Below, piece after piece: positions 17,285 through 26,690 of a DNA stretch of 64,000 nucleotides (the stretch's first letter is position 1; each line of letters opens with the position of its first letter). Below the pieces are notes generated by a model that was given only the letters and a program-made list of their open reading frames with translations, made no database searches and was not told the DNA's origin. The translations under genes were made by a program, and so were the position numbers. The stretch is from Flavobacterium sp. TAB 87 (GTDB taxonomy: Bacteria > Bacteroidota > Bacteroidia > Flavobacteriales > Flavobacteriaceae): NCBI RefSeq assembly GCF_001529295.1, contig NZ_LLWK01000032.1, forward strand, positions 113,609 to 177,608, given 5' to 3'.

Positions 17285-18571
17285 ATGAAATATCAAAGAA
17301 GTAGTCAGCTTTTTGCTGAAGCAGAACAAGTAATCCCTGGTGGAGTAAATTCGCCTGTAAGAGCTTTTAAAGCCGTTGGAGGAACACCTATTTTTGTAAA
17401 AAGTGCCAAAGGTGCTTATATGTATGATGAAGATGGAAACCGCTTGATTGATTACATCAACTCTTGGGGACCGATGATTTTAGGTCATGCTTACGAGCCC
17501 GTTGTTACTGCTGTCATTGAAAAAGCCAAACTAGGAACTTCATTTGGAATGCCAACAGAACTAGAAACTCAAATTGCTGCATTAGCGATTGCTATGGTTC
17601 CAAATATCGATAAAATTCGTTTTGTAAACTCTGGAACCGAAGCGTGTATGAGCGCAATTCGATTGGCTAGAGGTTTTACAAAAAAAGATAAATTTATAAA
17701 ATTTGCTGGTTGCTACCACGGACATTCTGATTCGTTTTTGATTCAAGCCGGAAGTGGCGCCGTTACTTTTGGCAGCCCAAACAGTCCTGGAGTAACCGAA
17801 GGAACTGCAAAAGACACCTTACTTGCTACGTATAATGATCTAGAAAATGTAAAAGCATTAATTGCCGCTAACCCAGATGAAATTGCAGCGATTATCATTG
17901 AACCTGTTGCAGGAAATATGGGTTGCATTCCTCCTAATAAAGGATTTTTAGAAGGACTCCGTGAATTGTGTACCGCCAACAACATTTTATTAATTTTTGA
18001 CGAAGTGATGACTGGTTTTAGATTGGCTAAAGGCGGTGCGCAAGAGTTACTACGTATTGATGCTGATATTGTTTGTTTCGGTAAAGTAATTGGTGGTGGT
18101 TTGCCGGTTGGTGCTTTTGCCGCTCGTACCGAAATAATGAATTATTTGGCTCCTTTAGGTCCAGTTTACCAAGCAGGAACATTATCTGGAAATCCGCTGG
18201 CTATGGCTGCAGGTTTGACGATGTTGCAAGAATTAAATAAAGATGCAGCTATCTTTACCCGTTTAGCAGATAAAACAAGTTATTTGGCTAAAGGAATTGA
18301 CGCTGTTTTAAAAGCAAATGATATTGCATTTACAATAAATACGATTGGTTCTATGATTTCGGTTCACTTTGATGAAAATCCAGTGACTGATTTTAAATCT
18401 GCTGCAAAAGGTGACAACGAGACCTTCAAAAAGTTCTTTCACGGTTTGTTAGATGAAGGAATTTATATTGCGCCTTCTGCTTATGAAACTTGGTTTATAT
18501 CGGATGCGTTGAGCTACGAGGATCTAGATTTTACGATAGAAGCCATTGACAAAGTTTCGAAAACTTTTTAA
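17285..18571 (+). CDS. hemL: Glutamate-1-semialdehyde 2,1-aminomutase
   Basis: A 428-residue PLP enzyme of the C5 haem pathway, turning glutamate-1-semialdehyde into 5-aminolevulinate. The start [20 protein letters not shown], the [16 protein letters not shown] segment and the PLP lysine in [15 protein letters not shown] are diagnostic. The ATG at 17285 matches the family's usual length; a frame opens 13 codons upstream at 17246. It follows the glucosaminidase gene closely and ends at a strong terminator. Confidence 0.95.
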   Translation: MKYQRSSQLFAEAEQVIPGGVNSPVRAFKAVGGTPIFVKSAKGAYMYDEDGNRLIDYINSWGPMILGHAYEPVVTAVIEKAKLGTSFGMPTELETQIAALAIAMVPNIDKIRFVNSGTEACMSAIRLARGFTKKDKFIKFAGCYHGHSDSFLIQAGSGAVTFGSPNSPGVTEGTAKDTLLATYNDLENVKALIAANPDEIAAIIIEPVAGNMGCIPPNKGFLEGLRELCTANNILLIFDEVMTGFRLAKGGAQELLRIDADIVCFGKVIGGGLPVGAFAARTEIMNYLAPLGPVYQAGTLSGNPLAMAAGLTMLQELNKDAAIFTRLADKTSYLAKGIDAVLKANDIAFTINTIGSMISVHFDENPVTDFKSAAKGDNETFKKFFHGLLDEGIYIAPSAYETWFISDALSYEDLDFTIEAIDKVSKTF

Positions 18572-18591
18572 GATAACAGCATTCTAGTATT

Positions 18592-18629
18592 AAAAAAGGA
18601 TTACTTCTTAAGAAGTAATCCTTTTTTTT
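18592..18629 (+). terminator. Terminator after hemL
   Basis: Near-perfect palindrome: AAAAAAGGATTACTTCTT pairs with AAGAAGTAATCCTTTTTT, with almost no loop beyond the central AA/TT, followed by more T. It ends the operon that starts at 15113. Confidence 0.9.
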
Positions 18630-18717
18630 GTTAATTAATCGTTAATTAAATGAATAAAAAACAATTCTATCAACGCTAAATATATTTTTGTCAACTAGAT
18701 AACCAAATCCGTAATTT

Positions 18718-21189
18718 ATGAACAAATTTATACTATACATGTTTTTAGGAGCTATTTTACTGGCACCAACAACCAATTTTGCGCAATCAAAAAACAAAAA
18801 ATCGAAAAAACAGGAAGAAGTAATTCCGCCTCCAGAAAAAAAACCTGAAGTAACAATTAAGGAATACAATAAAGTAATTACCAAGGCGGCAGTTTCTGAT
18901 GAAGGTTTATTCACCATACACAAAGTAGATAAAAAATTTTACTTTGAAATTCCGAATAAATACTTAAATAAAGACATGCTTTTGGTAAGTCGCATCTCAA
19001 AATTACCTTCTAATTTGGGTGGTGGATACGTAAATGCAGGATCTGAAACCAACGAGCAATTAGTAACTTGGGAACGTTACCAAGACAAGATTTTAATTAA
19101 ATCAAAATCGTACCAAGCAGTTGCACATGATAGTTTGCCAATTAGTATTTCTGTAAAAGCCAATAATTACGAACCGACACTTTTTGCTTTTGATATTGTA
19201 GCTTTCAGCAAAGATTCATCCAACACTGTTATTGATGTTACTAAATTTTATAGTTCTGATGTAAAAGCAATCAGCGGCATTTCTGCAGAGATGCGTGAAA
19301 CATACAAAGTAAAAGGCTTAGACGATTCTCGTAGCTTCATCAACAGTATGAAAAGTTTTCCGATGAATATTGAAATTATTCAGGACATGACTTACAACGC
19401 GTCAAAACCACCCGTTTTGCAAGACACAGAATCGATTAGTATACAAATGAATCAGTCGATGATCTTACTGCCAGAAAATCCTATGAAACCAAGACTAGCT
19501 GATAAAAGAGTCGGTTATTTTACGGTGAGTCAATACGATTATGGAAGCAACGAACTAAAATCTGACCTTAAAACATACATTCGTCGTTGGAGATTAGAAC
19601 CTAAAGATCCTGTGGCTTATGCTAAACGTGAATTGGTAGAGCCAATCAAACCGATTGTTTATTATTTAGACCCTGCGACACCAGAAAAACTTCGAAAATA
19701 CATCAAGCAAGGAATTGAAGAATGGCAAAAACCTTTTGAAACAGCGGGTTTTAAAAACGCAATTATTGCTAAAGATGCACCAAGTAAAGAAGAAGATCCC
19801 GATTTTAGTCCGGAAGACATTCGTTATTCTGTAATTCGCTACGTAGCAAGCACTACTAGAAATGCTGTTGGACCAAGTGTTTCTGACCCAAGAACAGGCG
19901 AAATTATCGAAAGTGATGTTATTTGGTACCACAATCACTTACGTTCCTATCGTAATAGATATTTATTAGAAACGGGAGCTGCCAATCCTTCGGCAAGAAC
20001 CCTAGAAACTAGTGATGAAGAAATGGGCGAAATGATGCGAATGGTTATCGCACACGAAGTTGGTCACGCTTTGGGTTTCCCTCACAATATGGGTGCTAGT
20101 TCTGCGTATGACGTTGAAAGTTATAGAAATGGCGACTTTACGCAGAAAAACGGAATAGCAGCCAGTATTATGGATTACGCGCGCTACAATTACATTGCGC
20201 AGCCAGAGGATAAAAACATTCGTTTCATTAGACAAATGGGACCTTACGATCACTATGCTCTCAACTGGGGCTATCGCGTAATTCCGAATACTCAATCTAT
20301 CAATGACGAAAAAGAGACTTTGGACAAATGGATTTTAGAAAAAGCCGGAGATCCAATTTATAAATATGGAAAACAAAGCAGCTCCTTCGATCCTACTTCT
20401 CAAACAGAAGATATCGGAAATAACTCGATGAAAGCAAGCATGTACGGTTTAAAAAATTTAGAATACGTTGCGAAACATTTACCTGAATGGACGAGCAAAG
20501 CAACCAATAGCTACGATGATTTAGGCGAATTATACGATGAATTATTAAGTGTTTGGAGTCGTTATGTTGGCCATGTGGTTACGAATGTCGGCGGAGTGTA
20601 TGAGAATACTAAAAATCCGAATCAAGCTGGAAATGTGTACGAGGTAGTTCCCAAAGCAAAACAGCAAGAAGCAATGGCGTGGTTACAAAGCAATGCTTTC
20701 GCGTCTCCTACTTGGATAGTAGATGTAAATACTTTAAAAAATACAGAGTATGCTGGCAACTCCGACTTGTTTAGAGGTTTGCAAGTTCGTCATTTAAATA
20801 ATTTATTAAGTTTTGAAAGAATTGGGCGCTTAATTGACGCCGAGATTGTTGGCTCGAACAATTACTCGGCCTTAAACTTATTGCGAGATATGAGAACAGG
20901 AATTTGGAAAGAAGCAAACGCAGGAACAACACCAACTTTATATCGAAGAAATTTACAACGTGCGTACATCGAAAGAATGCAGTACTTAATGACTGAAGAA
21001 ATTAAATCAGACAAATCTCGAGACTACTACAAAGTATCTCAATCTGAAGTAAGACCTTTGGTTCGCGGAGAATTAAATGGTTTAAAAAATACTTTGACTG
21101 CTGCTAAAACGAAAACAACGAATCCCGAGGCCAAGTATCACTATGAAGATTGCATCAAAAGAATTGATTTGATACTGAATCCGAGATAA
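18718..21189 (+). CDS. Secreted zinc metalloprotease, Met-zincin type (DUF5117/DUF4953)
   Basis: An 823-residue exported protein. The signal peptide covers about the first 23 residues (ending TTNFAQ), then a lysine-rich stretch, a DUF5118/DUF5117 N-terminal half, and the DUF4953 met-zincin domain. The extended zinc motif HEVGHALGFPHN (HExxHxxGxxH) is visible, with SIMDYARYNYI just after as the Met-turn. Such proteins are common in Bacteroidetes, and their substrates are mostly unknown. There is no T9SS sorting domain. Monocistronic with its own terminator. Confidence 0.92.
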   Translation: MNKFILYMFLGAILLAPTTNFAQSKNKKSKKQEEVIPPPEKKPEVTIKEYNKVITKAAVSDEGLFTIHKVDKKFYFEIPNKYLNKDMLLVSRISKLPSNLGGGYVNAGSETNEQLVTWERYQDKILIKSKSYQAVAHDSLPISISVKANNYEPTLFAFDIVAFSKDSSNTVIDVTKFYSSDVKAISGISAEMRETYKVKGLDDSRSFINSMKSFPMNIEIIQDMTYNASKPPVLQDTESISIQMNQSMILLPENPMKPRLADKRVGYFTVSQYDYGSNELKSDLKTYIRRWRLEPKDPVAYAKRELVEPIKPIVYYLDPATPEKLRKYIKQGIEEWQKPFETAGFKNAIIAKDAPSKEEDPDFSPEDIRYSVIRYVASTTRNAVGPSVSDPRTGEIIESDVIWYHNHLRSYRNRYLLETGAANPSARTLETSDEEMGEMMRMVIAHEVGHALGFPHNMGASSAYDVESYRNGDFTQKNGIAASIMDYARYNYIAQPEDKNIRFIRQMGPYDHYALNWGYRVIPNTQSINDEKETLDKWILEKAGDPIYKYGKQSSSFDPTSQTEDIGNNSMKASMYGLKNLEYVAKHLPEWTSKATNSYDDLGELYDELLSVWSRYVGHVVTNVGGVYENTKNPNQAGNVYEVVPKAKQQEAMAWLQSNAFASPTWIVDVNTLKNTEYAGNSDLFRGLQVRHLNNLLSFERIGRLIDAEIVGSNNYSALNLLRDMRTGIWKEANAGTTPTLYRRNLQRAYIERMQYLMTEEIKSDKSRDYYKVSQSEVRPLVRGELNGLKNTLTAAKTKTTNPEAKYHYEDCIKRIDLILNPR

Positions 21190-21203
21190 AACTATTGTTC
21201 AAT

Positions 21204-21252
21204 AAAAAAAGGATTTCTATCTACTTTAATGTAAATAGGAATCCTTTTTTTT
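21204..21252. terminator. Bidirectional terminator between the metalloprotease and Lrp genes
   Basis: Arms AAAAAAAGGATTTCTAT and ATAGGAATCCTTTTTTT with a short mismatched loop. A/T tracts on both sides let it serve the convergent genes on either strand. Confidence 0.85.
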
Positions 21253-21266
21253 ATTAATAGTACAGT

Positions 21267-21725
21267 TTAAATAGCAATAACGGTAGTGCTTTTTATTTCA
21301 GAAATTACAAAAACTGTGTTTATTGTTGAAACTGCGGGAAGAACTGATAATTTCTTCTGATGAAAATTGTGATAACTTTCCATGTCTGGAAGAATAATCT
21401 TCAGCATATAATCAAAATTTCCCGACACAAAATTACATTCTACCACTTCAGGTAAATTTAAGACAGCCTGATTAAACGCTTCCGAAACATCATACGTTTG
21501 TTTATTTAAAGTCACTTGGCAGTAAACCGTTAAGTTTTTACCAAGTTTTTTTTTATTTAAGATAGACACATACTTTTCTATAATTCCCTCTTTTTCCAAA
21601 CGCTTCACTCGGTCGTGAACCGGCGTCAAAGAGAGATTAATTTGGTTCGCAATATCTTTTAAGGTCACGTGCGCATCTTCTTGCAAGAGACGTAGGATTT
21701 TTTTGTCAGTTTCGTCTAAAATCAT
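21267..21725 (-). CDS. Lrp/AsnC-family transcriptional regulator
   Basis: A 152-residue feast/famine regulator. The N-terminal winged HTH is clear (DKKILRLLQEDAHVTL, then KDIANQINLSLTPVHDRVKR), followed by the RAM/ACT-like ligand-binding domain (about 65-145). It is divergent from alanine dehydrogenase (211-base gap), so it is a good candidate activator or repressor of ald with alanine or a related amino acid as effector, as for Lrp/AldR-type regulators elsewhere. The effector is an inference. Confidence 0.92.
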   Translation of the reverse strand: MILDETDKKILRLLQEDAHVTLKDIANQINLSLTPVHDRVKRLEKEGIIEKYVSILNKKKLGKNLTVYCQVTLNKQTYDVSEAFNQAVLNLPEVVECNFVSGNFDYMLKIILPDMESYHNFHQKKLSVLPAVSTINTVFVISEIKSTTVIAI

Positions 21726-21800
21726 AGTAAAAAGAAAGTTTTAGGATACACGTCGAACGTTAAATTTCAGTCATTTTTTCTTTTCTGAGTTACAAATAAA

Positions 21801-21870
21801 GCAAAAAAAAGAAGTTTTTTGTGCAAAAACCTCAAAAATAAATAATATTTTCTTTATTACAATGCAAAAA
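21801..21870. promoter_or_regulatory. Phased GCAAAAA repeats in the lrp-ald intergenic region
   Basis: GCAAAAA occurs at 21801, 21823 and 21864, spaced 22 and 41 bases, close to two and four helical turns. The middle copy is part of TTTTTG-TG-CAAAAA, a perfect 6-bp inverted repeat. The region lies just upstream of the ald -7 element. Multiple phased sites suit Lrp-type octamers, but A-rich sequence produces such patterns easily. Confidence 0.35.
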
Positions 21871-21892
21871 TCATTTTTTTAACGTGTATCCA

Positions 21893-21900
21893 TACATTTG
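21893..21900 (+). promoter_or_regulatory. Promoter -7 element for ald
   Basis: TACATTTG, exact TAnnTTTG match, 36 bases before the ald ATG. Confidence 0.55.
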
Positions 21901-21936
21901 TATTCTAGTTAAACAAATAACCAAAATTCAGAAATT

Positions 21937-23058
21937 ATGATAGTAGGTGTTCCAAAAGAAATCAAGAACAACGAAAACCGTGTAGCTCTAACTCCAGCAG
22001 GTGTGGCGGAATTGAAAAAAAACGGTCACGAAGTTTACGTTCAGACAACAGCAGGAGAAGGTAGCGGATTTAGCGATCAAGAATATATTGCTTGCGGAGC
22101 TCAAATTTTAGGTACAATCGAGCAAGTATATGCTATTGCCGAAATGATTGTTAAGGTTAAAGAGCCTATTGCATCTGAATATGATTTGGTAAAAAAAGAC
22201 CAACTATTGTTTACTTATTTTCACTTCGCCTCTTCGGAAGCATTAACACATGCGATGATCAAAAGTCAATCGGTATGTTTGGCTTATGAAACTGTTGAAA
22301 AACCAGACAGAAGCTTACCATTATTAATACCAATGTCTGAAGTAGCTGGACGTATGTCTATACAAGAAGGTGCAAAATACTTAGAGAAACCATTAAAAGG
22401 AAGAGGTGTTCTTTTAGGAGGCGTTCCTGGAGTAGAACCAGGTAGAGTATTGATTTTAGGTGGTGGAATTGTGGGAACACAAGCTGCAAAAATGGCTGCT
22501 GGACTTGGAGCACAGGTTACAATTATGGATGTTAGTTTGCCCCGTTTGCGTCAACTTTCAGAAATCATGCCTGCCAATGTAATCACGGTTATGTCTAATA
22601 GCTACAACATACAAAAAGCAATTAAAGAATCTGATTTAATTATTGGAGCGGTATTAATTCCTGGAGCAAAAGCGCCTACTTTAATTTCACGTGCCATGTT
22701 AAAAGACATGCGCCCTGGAACTGTTTTAGTAGATGTGGCTGTCGATCAAGGTGGCTGTATAGAAACTTGCAAACCAACTACACACGAAGACCCAACGTTT
22801 ATTATTGATGATATAGTACACTATTGCGTGGCGAATATGCCAGGTGCTGTACCCTATACTTCTACCCTTGCCTTAACCAATGCTACTTTACCTTACATTT
22901 TGCAATTAGCAAAAAAAGGATGGAGAAAAGCATGTGCAGAAAATTTAGAATTAAAAAAAGGATTGAATGTTGCTAATGGTAAAATTGTTTACAGACAAGT
23001 TGCTGAAGCTTTTGACTTACCATTCGACGAAGAATTAGTTTTAGAGCCTGAGCTATAA
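21937..23058 (+). CDS. ald: Alanine dehydrogenase
   Basis: A 373-residue NAD-dependent enzyme interconverting L-alanine with pyruvate and ammonia. The N-terminal VGVPKEIKNNENRVALTPAG, the central Rossmann motif VLILGGGIVGTQAAKMAAGL, and DVAVDQGGCIETCKPTTH are diagnostic, and length matches the family. It is divergent from an Lrp-type regulator and has its own promoter and terminator. Its likely role is alanine catabolism or ammonium balance. Confidence 0.96.
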   Translation: MIVGVPKEIKNNENRVALTPAGVAELKKNGHEVYVQTTAGEGSGFSDQEYIACGAQILGTIEQVYAIAEMIVKVKEPIASEYDLVKKDQLLFTYFHFASSEALTHAMIKSQSVCLAYETVEKPDRSLPLLIPMSEVAGRMSIQEGAKYLEKPLKGRGVLLGGVPGVEPGRVLILGGGIVGTQAAKMAAGLGAQVTIMDVSLPRLRQLSEIMPANVITVMSNSYNIQKAIKESDLIIGAVLIPGAKAPTLISRAMLKDMRPGTVLVDVAVDQGGCIETCKPTTHEDPTFIIDDIVHYCVANMPGAVPYTSTLALTNATLPYILQLAKKGWRKACAENLELKKGLNVANGKIVYRQVAEAFDLPFDEELVLEPEL

Positions 23059-23083
23059 ATCTATATAAGTGCTTACTACACCT

Positions 23084-23118
23084 AAAAAAGCCCATCTCTT
23101 AATTGATGGGCTTTTTTT
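23084..23118 (+). terminator. Terminator after ald
   Basis: Perfect stem AAAAAAGCCCATC / GATGGGCTTTTTT with an 8-base loop and a T-run. Confidence 0.92.
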
Positions 23119-23190
23119 ATGCTATGACGTGCTTTCTAAATTCTTCACTTTCGTTTAGAAAAACAGCTCCGAAATCTTACGTAGACGACT

Positions 23191-23244
23191 CTCTACCTCT
23201 ACCTCTACCTCTACCTCTACCTCTACCTCTACCTCTACCTCTTT
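23191..23244. repeat. Hexanucleotide tandem repeat (CTCTAC)8
   Basis: Eight exact copies of CTCTAC (23191-23238), trailing into CTCTTT. It sits between the convergent ald and corA genes, just past the corA stop codon, so it is transcribed at most as the corA 3' end (as GTAGAG repeats). Such arrays gain and lose copies by slippage. No coding role is apparent. Confidence 0.95.
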
Positions 23245-23254
23245 CTCACTTCAA

Positions 23255-24208
23255 CTACAGCCATCTTTTTCTCTTAAAATAGATAAACGGAAGAATTGCT
23301 GCAAACAACATGGCCAACAATACGACTGGATAGCCATAATAATTTTTAAGCTCTGGCATTTCTTCAAAGTTCATTCCGTAGATCCCTGCAATTAGCGTCG
23401 GTAACGAAATACAGACAGTTGCAACCGTCAGCATTTTAAAAATATGATTCTGCTCTAAGTTAATCTTACTCGAAATATTTTCTTTTAGATCATCTAATCG
23501 ATCAAAATTAAATTGAATATAATCGGAAACTACCGCCAAATCATTCAAGTCGTTTCTGATACTTTCTTTTAGATCCATTTTTTGTTCCCAATTACTCTTT
23601 AAATACATCCTAAATACTCGAGTGGTTTCAATGAGTAATTCTTTAACCAACAAATTACTAAAGTTGTATTCGGTAATACTATCCATTTCATTGTTTGCAA
23701 ACTTCTTTTCGATCAAAACAGTACTAGCTAATGCTTTAATTTTACGACTTAAACTTTCCGTAATATCGGCAAAATAATCAGATATAAATCCAAATTGAAA
23801 TTCAAAAATAGCGGCTGTTTGTCCTAATTCCCTCAATGATCGAAATTTATTCGCATAGGTTTTATTCAAAAAATTGTCCAATTTAGAACTCGAAAATAAA
23901 AATAATCCTTCGTGAGAAATAATAATAAAGATTGGCTGTTCAATTATTTTCTTTTCATCATTATAAAAAGGAAGCGAAAAGTGAAACGCTGCTTGCTTGT
24001 CATTTTCTAAAAAGTGCGAACTAATTTCGATATCTTCATAATGCTTCATTATCGTAAAATCAAGACCAAAATTTTTCTCCAACCATTGGGTTTCTGTATT
24101 TCCATAATCCAAAAACTGCATGACATGAAAGTCCAAACTAGAAAGTGGAATCTCGTCAACAGTTTGTGCCTTTATAAATTTTTTATTTTTTAATAAAATT
24201 TCGATCAT
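23255..24208 (-). CDS. corA: CorA-family magnesium/cation transporter
   Basis: A 317-residue inner-membrane channel protein. A long cytoplasmic N-terminal funnel (1-255) leads into two C-terminal membrane helices; the signature GMN is present in LIAGIYGMNFEEMPEL between them, and the C-terminus is basic (FKRKRWL). Length and layout are typical of CorA. Cobalt, nickel or zinc relatives cannot be separated by eye. Confidence 0.93.
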   Translation of the reverse strand: MIEILLKNKKFIKAQTVDEIPLSSLDFHVMQFLDYGNTETQWLEKNFGLDFTIMKHYEDIEISSHFLENDKQAAFHFSLPFYNDEKKIIEQPIFIIISHEGLFLFSSSKLDNFLNKTYANKFRSLRELGQTAAIFEFQFGFISDYFADITESLSRKIKALASTVLIEKKFANNEMDSITEYNFSNLLVKELLIETTRVFRMYLKSNWEQKMDLKESIRNDLNDLAVVSDYIQFNFDRLDDLKENISSKINLEQNHIFKMLTVATVCISLPTLIAGIYGMNFEEMPELKNYYGYPVVLLAMLFAAILPFIYFKRKRWL

Positions 24209-24270
24209 TGTATTTTTTTTAATTTAGAATTCGTTCAGCGCCGCTTTTATTTTAGTATTTCAGCCATCAT

Positions 24271-24717
24271 CTAAACTAAAACCTTTACCACTATTTTATC
24301 TAAATTACTGTTGCTAATCATAGGAGCATGCACATCTTCTGGAAAAAAGATAACGAATTGGTTCGCTTGCAATTCAAAATAAGTATCGGGCAAGTCATTA
24401 AAAAAACGAACATCTTTTTCGTCATTATAGTCTCCTTTTGGCTGCTCACAGTTTGCTCTGGGCTTCCATAAAAAACCTTCGCTTCCGCTAATGCAAAACT
24501 GAATGTCGATATTTTTATCATGGCATTCAAATGTTTCTAAACTCGCTGCTCTCGTTTTTCCCTCTCCTTTATATGCAAACATTTTTACACCTGCTTTATC
24601 ATCTTCTAAACCATCTAAAGCTGCTTTGTCAATTTGCTTTAAATAATCAAAAACAATTTTAAAAGAAGGATGCAACACTTCATATCGAGCCGAATTTTCT
24701 ATGTAATCTATAATCAT
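24271..24717 (-). CDS. YhcH/YjgK/YiaL family protein (DUF386)
   Basis: A 148-residue cytoplasmic cupin-like protein. The family marks are DIQFCISGSEGFLW and QFVIFFPEDVHAP (HxP metal-site region). Relatives such as NanQ and TabA work with sialic acid anomers or other sugars, but the substrate here is unknown. It lies between corA and the ABC exporter with no strong link to either. Confidence 0.88.
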   Translation of the reverse strand: MIIDYIENSARYEVLHPSFKIVFDYLKQIDKAALDGLEDDKAGVKMFAYKGEGKTRAASLETFECHDKNIDIQFCISGSEGFLWKPRANCEQPKGDYNDEKDVRFFNDLPDTYFELQANQFVIFFPEDVHAPMISNSNLDKIVVKVLV

Positions 24718-24826
24718 AATTTGAATGCTATTATTATAATTTAAACTTTTTACTGCTGTAAAAATAATGTTTAATTTTTACTAGCGCTTTTTAAATATAG
24801 GATTGGTTATATATTTGGCTTTTATG

Positions 24827-25519
24827 CTAATCAAACGTCTGTGTGATTTTATCAATATTTAAACTATTGGCCATCGCAGTAAAAATTTCATAATAAACCG
24901 ATTTATTATCATACAGTTGCTCGTGTGTTCCTTGTTCTACACAACTTCCTTTTTCTAAAACAATGATATTTGAGGCATCAATAATTTGCGAAATACTGTG
25001 CGAAATGATAATTACCGTCCGGTCTTTTTTAATTGCATCAAGCGATTTTTTAATTTGTTCGGTAGCTATTGCATCTAGACTTGCGGTAGGTTCATCTAAG
25101 AAAATTATGGGCGGATTTTTTAAAAATAATCTTGCAATGGCGATGCGTTGCTGCTGTCCTCCAGAAAGTGAATTAGCTTCGGAATCATAACCTTTTGGCA
25201 AATTAACAATTTGCTCATGAATGTACGCTTGCTTGGCTGCCGCTATCACTTCTAATTGTGATGCGTTTGGATTTCCATATAAAATATTTTCTGCAATGGT
25301 GCCTTTAAAAATATGGTTTTTCTGCAAAACCAAGCCAATGTTTTTTCGAAGGAAATCAGTGTTGTAGGCATTCAAATCCACACCGTCCAAATAGATATTA
25401 CCTGAAGATGGCAAATAGAACTTATCCAACAAATTAATAATGGTACTTTTTCCAGCGCCACTCAATCCAACCAAAGCGCTAGTCTCGTTTGGTTTAATGG
25501 TGAAATTTATAGCTGACAA
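24827..25519 (-). CDS. ABC exporter ATPase part (downstream fragment)
   Basis: The ATPase half of the split transporter. Walker A is LVGLSGAGKSTII, the signature is SLSGGQQQRIAI, Walker B is PPIIFLDEPTASLD, and the switch histidine is in VIIISHS. A TTG at 25519 opens the frame inside the domain, so this is unlikely to be an independent start; it needs the frame change at 25579-25584 to join its membrane part. Confidence 0.6.
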   Translation of the reverse strand: MSAINFTIKPNETSALVGLSGAGKSTIINLLDKFYLPSSGNIYLDGVDLNAYNTDFLRKNIGLVLQKNHIFKGTIAENILYGNPNASQLEVIAAAKQAYIHEQIVNLPKGYDSEANSLSGGQQQRIAIARLFLKNPPIIFLDEPTASLDAIATEQIKKSLDAIKKDRTVIIISHSISQIIDASNIIVLEKGSCVEQGTHEQLYDNKSVYYEIFTAMANSLNIDKITQTFD

Positions 25520-26604
25520 TGCCTTGGTACCATTTGGATACGTAAAATTGACATTTTTAACTTCAATAAGACCGACAATTTTTTCTGGAATAAATCGCCA
25601 CTCGTTTCTTTTTCATGATCCGATTCTAAAATATCAAAAAAGCCTTCCGAATAAATTAGTGCATCATTTACTTCATCATAAATACGGTGCAATTGCCTGA
25701 TGGGCGAAGAAACATTGTTAAACAGCATGATATGAAACATAATTGCCCCAATGGTCATAGTATTATTAAGTACGAAATAAGAAGATAAAATAATGATAAT
25801 GACCAAACCTATTTGTTCTATAAACCCTTTAACACTTTCAAAAATGAAACTTGTCTTGCGCGTTGCCAATTGATTTTCGGTCATTTCATATTGAATTTTT
25901 TGATGGCGACCAGCTTCCGCTGGTTCTCTTACAAAGGATTTTATAACTGTTATTGAATCAATTAAACTGATGATTCCGTTATTTTTAGTTTCCCGATAAT
26001 TGCGCATTCCGCGTCTAAAACCACTTAATTTTTTGGCTTGCATCTGACTGACGTAAAAATAAATAGGAATGATACACAAGCTAACCAAACCGACATAAAA
26101 ATTGGCGTAGAACATTAACAGCAAAGCCACAAAGGCATTAGCGAACAATGGAAAAATATCAATAAAAAAGTTTTGTACCAATCGCGTTAAACTGCTAATT
26201 CCCAAATCGATTCGCGTTTGCAATTTCCCACTTTCGTTTTCAGTCGAACTATAGAACTCCATGCGGTAGCTAAGAATTTTTTCGACTATAGTTTGCGAAA
26301 TATCTCGTGTGATAAAAATTCGGAGTTTTTCGCCATAAAATTTTTGACCAAACTGCACCACCGAATAAATCAATTCTTTGCAGAGCAGAACAATACTTAT
26401 AATGCCTAACAAATGAAAACCTTTGGATAATGGTTCACGAGCCACCATCAAGTCACTAATGGTATCTACGGTATATTTTAATATTACGGCATTCACTTGC
26501 GCGGCAAATGAACCTAAAAAAGTCAAAAGCAATGTGGCAATTACCATATTTTTGTATGGCTTTACGAATGGTTTGATTTTTTTATATAAAAGGGAAAGCT
26601 GCAT
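25507..26604 (-). CDS. ABC exporter membrane part (upstream fragment)
   Basis: The N-terminal half of the split transporter, 365 residues with about six membrane helices (for example [54 protein letters not shown]). Its last 20 or so residues, after SGDLFQKK, are out-of-frame readthrough. The true start is the ATG at 26604. It is divergent from rdgB. Confidence 0.65.
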   Translation of the reverse strand: MQLSLLYKKIKPFVKPYKNMVIATLLLTFLGSFAAQVNAVILKYTVDTISDLMVAREPLSKGFHLLGIISIVLLCKELIYSVVQFGQKFYGEKLRIFITRDISQTIVEKILSYRMEFYSSTENESGKLQTRIDLGISSLTRLVQNFFIDIFPLFANAFVALLLMFYANFYVGLVSLCIIPIYFYVSQMQAKKLSGFRRGMRNYRETKNNGIISLIDSITVIKSFVREPAEAGRHQKIQYEMTENQLATRKTSFIFESVKGFIEQIGLVIIIILSSYFVLNNTMTIGAIMFHIMLFNNVSSPIRQLHRIYDEVNDALIYSEGFFDILESDHEKETSGDLFQKKLSVLLKLKMSILRIQMVPRHCQL

Positions 26605-26646
26605 TTAATTTTAAATTATTATTCAATCATATCAAATATAAGATTC

Positions 26647-26654
26647 TAAATTTG
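26647..26654 (+). promoter_or_regulatory. Promoter -7 element for rdgB
   Basis: TAAATTTG, exact TAnnTTTG match, 36 bases before the chosen ATG at 26691. It also supports that start over the upstream in-frame ATG at 26652. Confidence 0.5.
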
Positions 26655-26690
26655 TTTTTTCTAATTAGAAATTCACCTAAACTCATATTT

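Larger units (their letters stand above)
24827..26604 (-). pseudogene. ABC exporter (fused membrane and ATPase domains) split by a frameshift
   Basis: Read together, two overlapping frames make a complete ABCB/MsbA-like half-transporter of about 590 residues: a membrane domain (26604 to about 25590) and an ATPase domain (to 24827). The break falls at a run of six A on the minus strand (25579-25584). With one more A the protein would read [20 protein letters not shown], continuous with the family's linker into the ATPase. So there is a one-base deletion, a sequencing error in a homopolymer, or slippage that restores the frame. Both halves are otherwise intact with all motifs, which argues against old decay. 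The exported substrate is unknown. Confidence 0.8.

Noticed and set aside
23191..23244. Possible CRISPR or protein-coding Leu-Tyr repeat at the hexamer array
   Set aside because: There are no spacers and the unit is only 6 bases; no start codon or domain supports translation.
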